Shown here piece by piece: positions 8,465 to 16,321 of a stretch of 64,000 nucleotides of DNA; position 1 is the first letter of the stretch; the number at the start of each line of letters is the position of its first letter. The notes under the pieces were generated by a model. That model saw only the letters and a program-made list of their open reading frames with translations. It was not told where the DNA came from and did no database searches. The position numbers and the translations under genes are program-made. Source of the DNA: Rossellomorea aquimaris (GTDB lineage: Bacteria > Bacillota > Bacilli > Bacillales > Bacillaceae_B); contig NZ_VTEX01000002.1 in the NCBI RefSeq assembly GCF_008180865.1, positions 62,001-126,000 of the forward strand, written 5' to 3'.

Positions 8465-10210
8465 ATGGGTACAAATAAAGATATATTGAAAAAAAGGATT
8501 GCAGCTGCGAATAAGGAAAGCCTCGCAGACATCGTTATAAAAAATGGAAAAATAATAGATGTGTTTAATCTTGAAATCATGGATGGAGATATCGCAATTA
8601 TTGATGGAATGTTCGTTGGAATTGGAGAATTTGAAGGGAAACAGGTAATCGACGCCAGAGGGAGATATATTAGTCCATCCTTTATCGATGCCCATGTCCA
8701 CATTGAATCCTCCATGGTCACACCATCCGAATTTGCAAAAGTCGTCCTTCCTCATGGGGTCACGACAGTTATTACAGACCCTCATGAAATCGGGAATGTA
8801 GCCGGAGAAGAAGGAATTGGATTCATGCTCGATGATACAGGGAACATTCCATTAGATGTGTTTACCATGCTTCCATCCTGCGTGCCGGCAACTCCATTTG
8901 AAAATGCAGGAGCAACGCTGACAGCAAAAGAGCTGAAACCTTTCTATAAGCATGAGCGTGTCCTTGGACTCGCAGAGGTAATGGACTACCCTTCCCTCCA
9001 AAAAGGCGATGATTCCATTGTTGATAAAATCACTGTCACTTCAGAGTATAGTCACAATATGGACGGACATTTAGCAGGGCTTGATACAAATGCGGTCAAT
9101 GTTTATAAATCTGCAGGTATTCGAACCGACCATGAATGCACCACAGTCCCTGAAGCATTGGAACGAATACGCCGGGGGATGTACCTTCTCATCCGTGAAG
9201 GATCCGTGGCCAAAGATTTAAAATCACTTATTGGGGTTGTTAACGAAAGAAATGCCCGTCGCTGTCTATTCTGTACAGATGATAAGCACTTGGATGACTT
9301 AATCGAGGAAGGCAGTATCGATCACAATATCCGCTTAGCAATCAATGAAGGGCTCGACCCTCTATTGGCGATTAGCATCGCCTCTTTGAATGCTGCTGAA
9401 TGTTATGGGTTACACACTAAAGGAGCAATTGCACCTGGATACGATGCGGATTTTGTCTTACTCGATGATATTAAAACGGTCTCTATATCAGAGGTTTACA
9501 AAGAAGGGAAGCAGGTAGCTGTATATGGTCAGTTTGTCGGCGACTCAATCGTAAAACCGGCGCAAAAACCATCCCTGACTTCAACTGTTCATATTCCTGT
9601 ACTAACTGAAAAACATCTCCAAATTAATATGGGCGTTACAAAAGAAGCACATATTATCGAAATCATCCCTAACCACCTTAGAACCAATAAACAGATTGAA
9701 AGGGTCCAAGTAGAAAATGGATTCTTTATCCCTTCTATTCAACAAGATCAACTAAAAATGGCTGTCGTTGAAAGACATAACGGGACAGGAAATATTGGGT
9801 TGGGGATTGTAAAAGGCTTCGGATTGAAAAAGGGAGCCATTGCTACCACCATTGCTCATGATTCCCATAATATTGTCGCAACTGGTACAAATGATCGTGA
9901 TATCCTGCAAGCGATTGAGGCGCTTTACGAAATGAATGGCGGCCTGGTGATGGTGAGAGACGGAAATATCATAGCCTCTCTTCCATTACCGATTGCAGGG
10001 TTGATGTCCGATCAGGGATTTGAAGAAGTGGTATCAGGGCTCCACGAGTTGGAAAATGCGTTTGTAGAGTTAGGATTCTCCGGGGACTTTAATCCATTTC
10101 TGACTCTCTCTTTTCTCACTTTGCCTGTGATCCCTGAGTTGAAGCTGACAGATTTAGGGCTGTTTGATGTTAAAAGTTCCCGGCATATTGAGGTTGGGGT
10201 AGAGGGTTGA
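8465..10210 (+). CDS. ade: Adenine deaminase
   Basis: The 581-residue metallo-dependent amidohydrolase converts adenine to hypoxanthine and ammonia in purine salvage. It shows the metal-binding IDAHVHIESSM motif, the DPHEIGNV segment, CTDDKH in the second half of the barrel and the C-terminal adenine-deaminase domain with TTIAHDSHN. Length matches Bacillus AdeC. The ATG follows AAGGAGAGG at 8451-8459. The gene stands alone behind a guanine-class purine riboswitch, so it should be expressed when guanine/hypoxanthine is scarce. The deaminase product is itself hypoxanthine, which makes feedback shut-off logical. Confidence 0.95.
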   Translation: MGTNKDILKKRIAAANKESLADIVIKNGKIIDVFNLEIMDGDIAIIDGMFVGIGEFEGKQVIDARGRYISPSFIDAHVHIESSMVTPSEFAKVVLPHGVTTVITDPHEIGNVAGEEGIGFMLDDTGNIPLDVFTMLPSCVPATPFENAGATLTAKELKPFYKHERVLGLAEVMDYPSLQKGDDSIVDKITVTSEYSHNMDGHLAGLDTNAVNVYKSAGIRTDHECTTVPEALERIRRGMYLLIREGSVAKDLKSLIGVVNERNARRCLFCTDDKHLDDLIEEGSIDHNIRLAINEGLDPLLAISIASLNAAECYGLHTKGAIAPGYDADFVLLDDIKTVSISEVYKEGKQVAVYGQFVGDSIVKPAQKPSLTSTVHIPVLTEKHLQINMGVTKEAHIIEIIPNHLRTNKQIERVQVENGFFIPSIQQDQLKMAVVERHNGTGNIGLGIVKGFGLKKGAIATTIAHDSHNIVATGTNDRDILQAIEALYEMNGGLVMVRDGNIIASLPLPIAGLMSDQGFEEVVSGLHELENAFVELGFSGDFNPFLTLSFLTLPVIPELKLTDLGLFDVKSSRHIEVGVEG

Positions 10211-10220
10211 GGGGTATGTT

Positions 10221-10420
10221 TGACTGTTGAATTTCAGTGTTTTTTTGACTGTAAAATATTGCAGTTTATTTGACTGCTTAATTTCTTCGGATATTTGACT
10301 GTTGAACTTTTCAAGAATTTTAACAGGTAAATTCCCCGTTGAGTTCAACTGTTAATAATCTTCCTATATTCAGCTACTGATTTTTCCATGATGTTCAGCA
10401 GCTGACCCCCAAACAACACT
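10221..10420. repeat. Degenerate 25-bp tandem repeat, eight units
   Basis: Units start at exactly 25-base steps: 10221, 10246, 10271, 10296, 10321, 10346, 10371 and 10396. The first four begin TGACTG and the later ones drift (TAACAG, CAACTG, CAGCTA, CAGCAG). The left ~12 bases (TGACTGTTGAAT-like) and the terminal TT are conserved and the middle is variable. The array fills the gap between ade and the flotillin terminator. No gene is supported here. Confidence 0.75.
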
Positions 10421-10518
10421 AACACTATGTACCAGGGTACATTCATTCAATAGGTGCCAGGTTCAGATAGACCATTCCGTTTCTGGCACTCCTTTATTGG
10501 AATCGATTAGACTACATA

Positions 10519-10557
10519 AGAAAAGAGATGTCTCCATTATTGAGACATCTCTTTTCT
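10519..10557. terminator. Terminator downstream of floT
   Basis: Hairpin AGAAAAGAGATGTCTC / GAGACATCTCTTTTCT with loop CATTATT lies directly after the flotillin stop. The A- and T-rich arm ends allow use from both sides. Confidence 0.8.
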
Positions 10558-10559
10558 CA

Positions 10560-12059
10560 TTATTTACTTTCTTCTTGTAACTCTTTTTCTTCAGTCGTAA
10601 CAGCAACTTCCTTGTCTGCTGACTCCGAAATCGCAGGTTGATAAGGTCTCTCCTGGCTTCTGTTTGCATATGACTTCAGTAGTTCACCTACATCGATGCC
10701 AGTCATTTCCCGTAACGGTTCCTGCATGTCAAGCATCGTTCTGGTGATGCTTTTCCCAAAGGAAGGAACTCCCTGGCCATTACCGGAATCAATGATCTTA
10801 ACAGAGTCAATATTGTTAAGAGGCTGGGCAATTTTCTCTGCGAAAACGGGCAGCATTTCGATTAATTTCTCGGTAATGATGACATCGCCATGTTTCTCCA
10901 TTGCTTCTGCCAGCAGTTTACGGGATTCGGCTTCCGCCTTACCTCGCTCTCTGATAACATCGGCTTCGGCAGAACCTTCTTCTCTTCGGATCTTGGCTTT
11001 CGCTTCCCCGTCAATTTCAGCCTTGCGCGCTTCGGCTTCCGCTTTACGGGTGGTTTCGTAGTATTCGGCATCTGCTTTCGTTTTACGAACTTTTGATTCT
11101 TCTGCTTCAAGCTTAACGGCACGTTCACGCTCAAGGAATTGAAGGGTTAACTCTTCTTCTTTCACTTCCTTGGTAAGTTTGGCTTTTTCCAACTCATAGG
11201 ACTGCTCGGACTTTGCTCTTGCCCGCTCTGTCTCTTCTTTGAAGGCGGCGTCTTTGATGTCCTTCTCTTTTTTCGATTGGGCAATGGTAATTTGACGCTT
11301 ATATTCTTCCTCTTTCGCTTCCTGATCGGTTTGGGCCCGGTGAATACGGGTTTCACGCTCGGTGTTAGCTTCTGCAATTTCAGCTTGCTTGCGAACTTCG
11401 GCGATACGTGGACGACCAAGGTTTTTTAAGTATCCATTTTCTTCGTCTGCATCTCTTATGTCAGTTAACCCGAGTGACGTAATTTTGAAGCCCATGAGAT
11501 CCAGCTGCTTCTGGGCAATTTCTGATACGTCTGCGTTAAATTTTTCACGGTTGCTGTTAATGTCTTCAACAGTCATTTTTGAAAGGATCGCACGAAGATT
11601 ACTTCCCAGTACCTCGATGATTTCATCTTCAATTTCTTTTTGATCCTTACCAAGGAACTGCTCGGCATAGTTCGCAATCCCGTTTAATGTATCGGCCACC
11701 TTCACCATCGCCACTGCGTCTGCAACGATCGGTACTCCGCCATTTGTGTATACTCTCGGTGTCGATAGCTTTAATTGGAAGGATGTAAGATTAACAGGTG
11801 TGGATGTTTGGAAACGTCTTAATCTGTACCCCCCACCTCTGATGATTTTCATTGAACGCCCTTCCTGGTCGGTGAAAATATTCGTTTCCTTCTCAGGATC
11901 CCCCAGTTTAGGTCCGGTAATGATCAGTGCCTGGTTCGATCTCGCTGTACGATAACGAAATCTCATCCAGAAATAATAGGCAATCCCTGCAATCGCTGCA
12001 ATAACTAGAACAGGAATAAGGAACATGAAAAATCCGATAATACTTAATGATCCTAGCAT
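10560..12059 (-). CDS. floT: Flotillin-like membrane scaffold protein
   Basis: The 499-residue SPFH-domain protein organises functional membrane microdomains and influences fluidity and signalling complexes. From the chosen ATG (12057-12059, eight bases after AGAGGGG; a longer form to 12080 lacks a good site) it has an N-terminal hydrophobic segment, the SPFH/PHB domain (ALIITGPKLGDPEK to ~residue 200) and a long Glu/Ala/Lys-rich coiled coil typical of flotillins. The C-terminal part (QPLNNIDSVKIIDSGNGQG) is the oligomerisation region. In B. subtilis floT is next to the NfeD-like yuaF; no such gene is adjacent here. It appears monocistronic. Confidence 0.92.
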   Translation of the reverse strand: MLGSLSIIGFFMFLIPVLVIAAIAGIAYYFWMRFRYRTARSNQALIITGPKLGDPEKETNIFTDQEGRSMKIIRGGGYRLRRFQTSTPVNLTSFQLKLSTPRVYTNGGVPIVADAVAMVKVADTLNGIANYAEQFLGKDQKEIEDEIIEVLGSNLRAILSKMTVEDINSNREKFNADVSEIAQKQLDLMGFKITSLGLTDIRDADEENGYLKNLGRPRIAEVRKQAEIAEANTERETRIHRAQTDQEAKEEEYKRQITIAQSKKEKDIKDAAFKEETERARAKSEQSYELEKAKLTKEVKEEELTLQFLERERAVKLEAEESKVRKTKADAEYYETTRKAEAEARKAEIDGEAKAKIRREEGSAEADVIRERGKAEAESRKLLAEAMEKHGDVIITEKLIEMLPVFAEKIAQPLNNIDSVKIIDSGNGQGVPSFGKSITRTMLDMQEPLREMTGIDVGELLKSYANRSQERPYQPAISESADKEVAVTTEEKELQEESK

Positions 12060-12203
12060 TCTGACAACCCCTCTCGACATTTTGTTTAACCAGCATGAAA
12101 TCTGATTTAATTTAAAATAAAAGTGCTAGCTACAATACTATCTACGGAAGAGTGTTAGAAAAGTTTCAATAATTTAGGTGAATCTCCTAATTTTATATAA
12201 AAA

Positions 12204-12232
12204 AAGCTCGAACCTTTAAAAGGTTCGAGCTT
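12204..12232 (-). terminator. Terminator of the AraC-DUF1761 unit
   Basis: AAGCTCGAACC / GGTTCGAGCTT form 11-bp perfect arms with loop TTTAAAA, followed on the minus strand by TTTTTATATAAAA. Confidence 0.85.
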
Positions 12233-12237
12233 ACAAT

Positions 12238-12606
12238 CTACAACAACCATCCGTGTATGGCCCCTAACAGGGTAAATATGATGAGATGATCTCCTATCGC
12301 GATAAGAAACATCCGTTTTGTCATAAGACCAAATAAAGCATTTTTCAAGTAGACAATGGAAATAAGAATTCCAATTAGTACACCTGTCAAAGCTCCTTCG
12401 ACTACTCCATTGGAACCGATGGCTTGAACAAAAATCCCAACAAGAAGTGAGCTGATAAATGCAACAATAACAGCCACTGCATATTTAATCGGTCCAGTAC
12501 TATCCTGTTCCTTCTTTCCTAGTAAAATAGAATAATAAATTCCGCCGTATACCATATACACCACAGCCCCCGCCAATATCGCGAGCAAATTCACATTTAA
12601 TTCCAT
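12238..12606 (-). CDS. DUF1761-like small membrane protein
   Basis: The protein is 122 residues from the ATG at 12604-12606, preceded by GGAGGAATTGGG; an upstream in-frame ATG lacks a site. Four hydrophobic segments are evident (roughly residues 5-25, 45-65, 75-93 and 100-120), with GGIYYSILLGK after the first, as in DUF1761 proteins. The start lies 14 bases after the stop of the AraC/GyrI regulator, and the ribosome site overlaps that gene's end, so the two are co-transcribed. The function of the family is not established. Confidence 0.75.
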   Translation of the reverse strand: MELNVNLLAILAGAVVYMVYGGIYYSILLGKKEQDSTGPIKYAVAVIVAFISSLLVGIFVQAIGSNGVVEGALTGVLIGILISIVYLKNALFGLMTKRMFLIAIGDHLIIFTLLGAIHGWLL

Positions 12607-12619
12607 CCCAATTCCTCCA

Positions 12620-13558
12620 TTAATTCGGCTCAATGGCTAAAGCGATCGCTTTAATGCTACATCCAATATCGAGTGTTCCTTTTAAACTGATCATTTCCAC
12701 GAGTTCAATCGGATTCCCCAGGTATCTGTATCCGCTTTTCGGCAACCAATAGCTGTAAAGTTCAGAATAGCATTCGATTAACTTCCCTCTTTCACGGTAG
12801 TCGACAGGTTCATCGAATTCATAAACCACATGCTTACTGCCTCGAAATAGATAGAGTTCCTCACCTTCCGCGTCATTTTGATTTTCAACAGCCAAGCGAC
12901 ACTCATACCTGCTTTTTTCAGGTGGGGTAATATAAGGGTTGCTCTTTGGAACTCCGAATATCAAAGGACTCTTCTCTATGAGGTTTCTGGCATTTCCCCA
13001 TCTGTATAGATCTTGCCATGCTTCTGGAATACCTTCGATATATGACCCGATATGGAATCTATTGACGGTTGAACACTCTGGAAAATGAGCGATCTTCACT
13101 TTCGATAAATCCAGCCATTTAAACTCATTATAGGATTCTTCACCCTGGGATGCTTTCGCTTTTGCGCTGAAGAGTTTAGATATCTTGCTATTTAGATATT
13201 CTCGCGGAAAACGCTCTAAATAGGCACCTTCCCGCCAGCTTTTGGGGTTAGCTTTAAAGTAAGTATTAAAAGAATAGGTGAAATAGGATAACGATGAAAA
13301 ACCACATATGAACGCAATTTGTGTGATAGGAAGCTGTGGCTCGTAAATGAGCATATGCGCTGCATTTTCCAAGCGCATCCTTTTCACATAACCTGCCGGT
13401 GTTTCACCGATCAGCCCTTTAAACAACCGCTGAAAGTGATAAGGGGAATAGGTTGATACTTTGGCTAACTGTTCTAAGGATAAATCTTCGCTTAGATGTT
13501 GATCGATATACTCTACTACTTTATCGATTTGGTTTCTTTGTATTTTGTCTTGTGGCAT
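12620..13558 (-). CDS. AraC-family regulator with GyrI-like effector domain
   Basis: The 312-residue protein has an N-terminal AraC DNA-binding domain (residues ~8-106) with two helix-turn-helix units: LAKVSTYSPYHFQRLFKGL and ITQIAFICGFSSLSYFTYSF. The C-terminal half (~150-310) is a GyrI/BacR-type ligand-binding fold (KIAHFPECSTVNRFHIGSYI, ending TLDIGCSIKAIALAIEPN). This Rob/SoxS-like layout senses hydrophobic or cationic compounds in known members. The DUF1761 membrane gene follows closely and may be the target or partner, but the pairing does not reveal the ligand. Confidence 0.88.
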   Translation of the reverse strand: MPQDKIQRNQIDKVVEYIDQHLSEDLSLEQLAKVSTYSPYHFQRLFKGLIGETPAGYVKRMRLENAAHMLIYEPQLPITQIAFICGFSSLSYFTYSFNTYFKANPKSWREGAYLERFPREYLNSKISKLFSAKAKASQGEESYNEFKWLDLSKVKIAHFPECSTVNRFHIGSYIEGIPEAWQDLYRWGNARNLIEKSPLIFGVPKSNPYITPPEKSRYECRLAVENQNDAEGEELYLFRGSKHVVYEFDEPVDYRERGKLIECYSELYSYWLPKSGYRYLGNPIELVEMISLKGTLDIGCSIKAIALAIEPN

Positions 13559-13673
13559 TTTTCAGACCTCACTACCTTTTTGAAAAGCACTTGTTTATAA
13601 ATTTTACCATAATCCTTCTCCTCACTCACTAAGGGTTATGATAAAATAAAAGCGTTCACAATTTAATCATTGC

Positions 13674-13840
13674 TCATTGGTGAAGATGACCTTTAATTCA
13701 TTTTCTTAAAAGGGAAGTTGGTGAAAGTCCAACGCGGTCCCGCCACTGTAAGGCTGAGAATTCGTATGGATCCACTGTTTCGGATTGAAATGGGAAGGAA
13801 TACGAAATCGTTGACGCTGAGCCAGGAGACCTGCCAAATG
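13674..13840 (+). promoter_or_regulatory. Cobalamin riboswitch aptamer
   Basis: The adenosylcobalamin aptamer landmarks occur in order: AAAAGGGAA (13708-13716), GGTGAAAGTCC (13720-13730), CGCGGTCCCGCCACTGTAA (13733-13751) and the B12 box GCCAGGAGACCTGCC (13821-13835). The outer P1 stem can form from CATTGG (13675-13680) and CCAAATG (13834-13840). The only downstream gene is an acyl-CoA thioesterase; a strong terminator sits between, giving the usual ligand-induced transcription off-switch. Confidence 0.93.
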
Positions 13841-13939
13841 GGAAGAACACAGAAGTTCCTACGGGAGATAGGAGGGTGTTGCGCTAATGAGACGTCACAA
13901 GAGGAATCGTTGTACTCTGAACGTTCACCTGGAATAGCC

Positions 13940-13971
13940 GCATCTTCTTTTTCAAAAGAAGATGCTTTTTT
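13940..13971 (+). terminator. Riboswitch-controlled terminator
   Basis: A perfect 12-bp stem (GCATCTTCTTTT / AAAAGAAGATGC) with loop TC and six T lies between the B12 aptamer and the thioesterase ribosome binding site. It is the probable expression platform of the riboswitch. Confidence 0.85.
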
Positions 13972-14001
13972 GTTTCATAATACAAACAGGGAGATGAGAA
14001 A

Positions 14002-14475
14002 ATGGAACAAGCCTATTCAGTCGAACGTTCACGAACCATACAAACAAAATTGGTATTGCCGCCTGACACCAATCATATGCAGACCATCTTTGGAGGAAAG
14101 GTTTTATCCTATATTGATGAGATTGCGGCCCTATCCGCCATGAAACATTCCAGTTCAGTCGTCGTCACGGCATCGATTGACTCCGTCGACTTCTTATCAT
14201 CCGCCACGGTCGGCGATGCTCTAAGCCTTGAGGCATACGTCACTTCCACCGGCAGAACATCAATGGAAGTGTATGTAAAGGTGTACTCTACGAATCTAGT
14301 AACGAGTGTCAAAACCTTGACGACGGAATCATTCCTGACAATGGTCGCCGTTGATGAAGATGGAAAACCGAAGCCGGTACCAAAGGTCATTCCTCAAACG
14401 GAAGAAGAAACGAGACTATTCAAAACGGCTCCTTTGCGAAAAGAGCATAGAAAGAATCGCGCGCTTATCTTATAA
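14002..14475 (+). CDS. Acyl-CoA thioesterase, hotdog fold (YkhA-like)
   Basis: The 157-residue single-hotdog thioesterase of the acyl-CoA hydrolase family hydrolyses acyl-CoA to free acid and CoA. Motifs are LPPDTNHMQTIFGGKVLSYI near residue 20, where the family has the catalytic Asn and the GG turn before the long helix, DEIAALSAMKHS, and VDFLSSATVGDALSLEAYV, the conserved strand region with D and VGD. The C-terminal tail is basic. Start: ATG after GGGAGATGAGAAA. It is the only gene between the cobalamin riboswitch and a downstream hairpin, so B12 should repress it. That is unusual for this family and suggests a role when B12-dependent acyl-CoA metabolism stalls. Confidence 0.88.
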   Translation: MEQAYSVERSRTIQTKLVLPPDTNHMQTIFGGKVLSYIDEIAALSAMKHSSSVVVTASIDSVDFLSSATVGDALSLEAYVTSTGRTSMEVYVKVYSTNLVTSVKTLTTESFLTMVAVDEDGKPKPVPKVIPQTEEETRLFKTAPLRKEHRKNRALIL

Positions 14476-14512
14476 ACAATCCCTGATTCACTGACTAACT
14501 AATATAACAAAA

Positions 14513-14541
14513 ACACTCAGAGTTTTCTAAGCTCTGAGTGT
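14513..14541 (+). terminator. Hairpin after the thioesterase gene
   Basis: ACACTCAGAG / CTCTGAGTGT form a stable stem 37 bases past the stop. The following T-tract is weak, so termination may be partial. Confidence 0.6.
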
Positions 14542-14789
14542 AACTTTGGAGATTATTATCCCGCGATCCTTTCTTCCATTCCAGGAATCATCTATCCAGT
14601 TTATCGTTTTGTCGAAAGGATAGAAGTCCTGAATGAGCTGGATGCAGAAAAGAGAAAATCAGTATAGTAAAGCAGATTCCATTGGATTTGGATGTTTTTG
14701 CCTTCAGACCTCCGTCTTGTCCCCCATCTATAGAACAAACAAAGATATTTCCCTATAATGATAAATAAACTGTTCACTCGGGGTGTACT
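14542..14789 (+). other. Intergenic region before the XRE-TPR regulator
   Basis: I see no gene here. TATAAT occurs at 14754-14759, 30 bases before the start codon, and is a plausible -10 box; the matching -35 region (TAGAAC at 14731-14736) is weak. GGGGTG before the ATG at 14790 is the likely ribosome site. Confidence 0.4.
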
Positions 14790-16040
14790 ATGATCGAAGG
14801 TAAATTAATTAAATTTCATCGTGAAGATTCAGGATTGACTCAGGAACAGCTTGCTCAGGGTATCTGTTCCACCACACATCTTAGTAAAATCGAAAGAGGC
14901 ATCACAGAGTATTCCAGTGAAATTACTGATTTACTTGCAAGGAAGCTTGGAATCAATATGGATGTTGAACGTTCCCGCTACCATTCCTTACAGGCTAAAC
15001 TATCAGAATGGAACGATGCGATTATTATGATTCGAACCAATGACATCCATCAACTTAAAGGTGAAATTGAAAAGGAACCTTTAAGGTTTTTATCTGACTT
15101 CATCATTCAATACAACCTTTTTCTGGCAAGATATTATTTATTTTTGAACAATCATGGAAAAACCAAGGAAATCCTGGGCATGTTCGAAAATAAAAACTAT
15201 TCTCTATCCCCTTTTGAACAAAATTTATTGCTTCATGTCAAAGGGATTTACTATCATTCAACAAGACAATTTAACACTTGCATACATGTATTGAAACAGA
15301 TTGACGATGAATATCCCAACTCCGAATATTATTTCCATTTGGCATTAGCATATCATTCCATTCATTCAAACACCTTTGCCTATTATTATGGGCAAAAAGC
15401 TTTGCAATTTTTCCAGAAAACATTGAATATCCTTAGGGTCATCGATTCGGAAACCTTAATTTTAATCCAATTGAATGCCAAGGAACCCTTTGATATGGAA
15501 GAAACAAAACAACAGTACGATAAGCTCCTCAGAGTCTGTGAATCAGTCAATTCAAACGATCGGGCGCATAAGATACATAATAACCTTGGATTCGAATATT
15601 TTAGGAGAAAACGATATTCTGAATCAAAGGCATCCTATGAAGAAGCATTAAATCTTATCAATGACGAAACGCCGGCATCAAATTATTTAGTTACGCTCAG
15701 CGGATATATACTTGCTTGCATGAAAGGGAATCTACTATCTTCACGAGAACTCAATCACTTAGCGACAAAAGGACTGAATATGGCCACTCAGCACCGGGAT
15801 CCAAGTCATGTATTCTTTGAGATTTACTTACTTACCATAAATGAGGATGAAAAAGAACTATATGAATATATTGAAAGTACAGCTCTCCCCCACTTCAAAA
15901 AAACGGGGAGTCAGTTGATGTATCAGCATTATGAAAGACAACTATTTTTATATTATGTGAAAACTGGGCAAACAGAGAAAGGATTCAGACTTGCATCCGA
16001 TAAGATGTCAAATGAAATAAGTTATTATGAATTAGAGTAA
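14790..16040 (+). CDS. XRE-family regulator with TPR sensor domain (RRNPP-like)
   Basis: The 416-residue protein has an N-terminal HTH_3 domain (residues ~5-58: LTQEQLAQGICSTTHLSKIE) followed by ~340 residues of helical repeats, including a clear TPR around HNNLGFEYFRRKRYSESKAS. This layout is that of PlcR, NprR and other RRNPP peptide-responsive regulators. Family members bind a short re-imported signalling peptide through the TPR superhelix. A terminator separates it from the secreted protease gene downstream, in the same orientation. No convincing pro-peptide gene was found next to it. Peptide sensing is inferred from architecture only. Confidence 0.85.
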   Translation: MIEGKLIKFHREDSGLTQEQLAQGICSTTHLSKIERGITEYSSEITDLLARKLGINMDVERSRYHSLQAKLSEWNDAIIMIRTNDIHQLKGEIEKEPLRFLSDFIIQYNLFLARYYLFLNNHGKTKEILGMFENKNYSLSPFEQNLLLHVKGIYYHSTRQFNTCIHVLKQIDDEYPNSEYYFHLALAYHSIHSNTFAYYYGQKALQFFQKTLNILRVIDSETLILIQLNAKEPFDMEETKQQYDKLLRVCESVNSNDRAHKIHNNLGFEYFRRKRYSESKASYEEALNLINDETPASNYLVTLSGYILACMKGNLLSSRELNHLATKGLNMATQHRDPSHVFFEIYLLTINEDEKELYEYIESTALPHFKKTGSQLMYQHYERQLFLYYVKTGQTEKGFRLASDKMSNEISYYELE

Positions 16041-16051
16041 CCCTCCTATTG

Positions 16052-16087
16052 AAATGATAAAAGGACTGTTCAGTCTTTTTATCATTT
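16052..16087 (+). terminator. Terminator of the XRE-TPR gene
   Basis: AAATGATAAAAGGACTG / CAGTCTTTTTATCATTT form a long stem with a minimal loop, followed by TTCTTTTTT. Confidence 0.85.
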
Positions 16088-16321
16088 TTCTTTTTTCACA
16101 TCGATCGTTGGCATTGCTCACAACCCCCATTCCCCATCATTTTTTCACATCTTTCCTCCTGAAACACCATTCAAAATCAGACAAAAATTAATGAAACTAC
16201 ACTAATTAATAGTCAAATGGTCCCTAAATAAACCCCCATACAAACATGATAAATTTGTATTTACAATAAGAATTGTACTAATCTTTTGAATAATCTAACC
16301 AAAAACAGAAAAGAGGTAGAA

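Noticed and set aside
10221..10420. Possible CRISPR-like array.
   Set aside because: The period is 25 bases in total, units are degenerate and there are no distinct constant repeats with unique spacers; no cas genes are nearby.
13718..14143. A 141-residue open frame across the cobalamin riboswitch.
   Set aside because: It overlaps a conserved RNA element and the thioesterase in another frame; the translation is not protein-like.
16054..16191. A 45-codon open frame with a hydrophobic start after the XRE-TPR gene, considered as a pheromone precursor.
   Set aside because: It begins inside the terminator hairpin and has no ribosome binding site; the hydrophobic codons come from the T-rich stem and tract.
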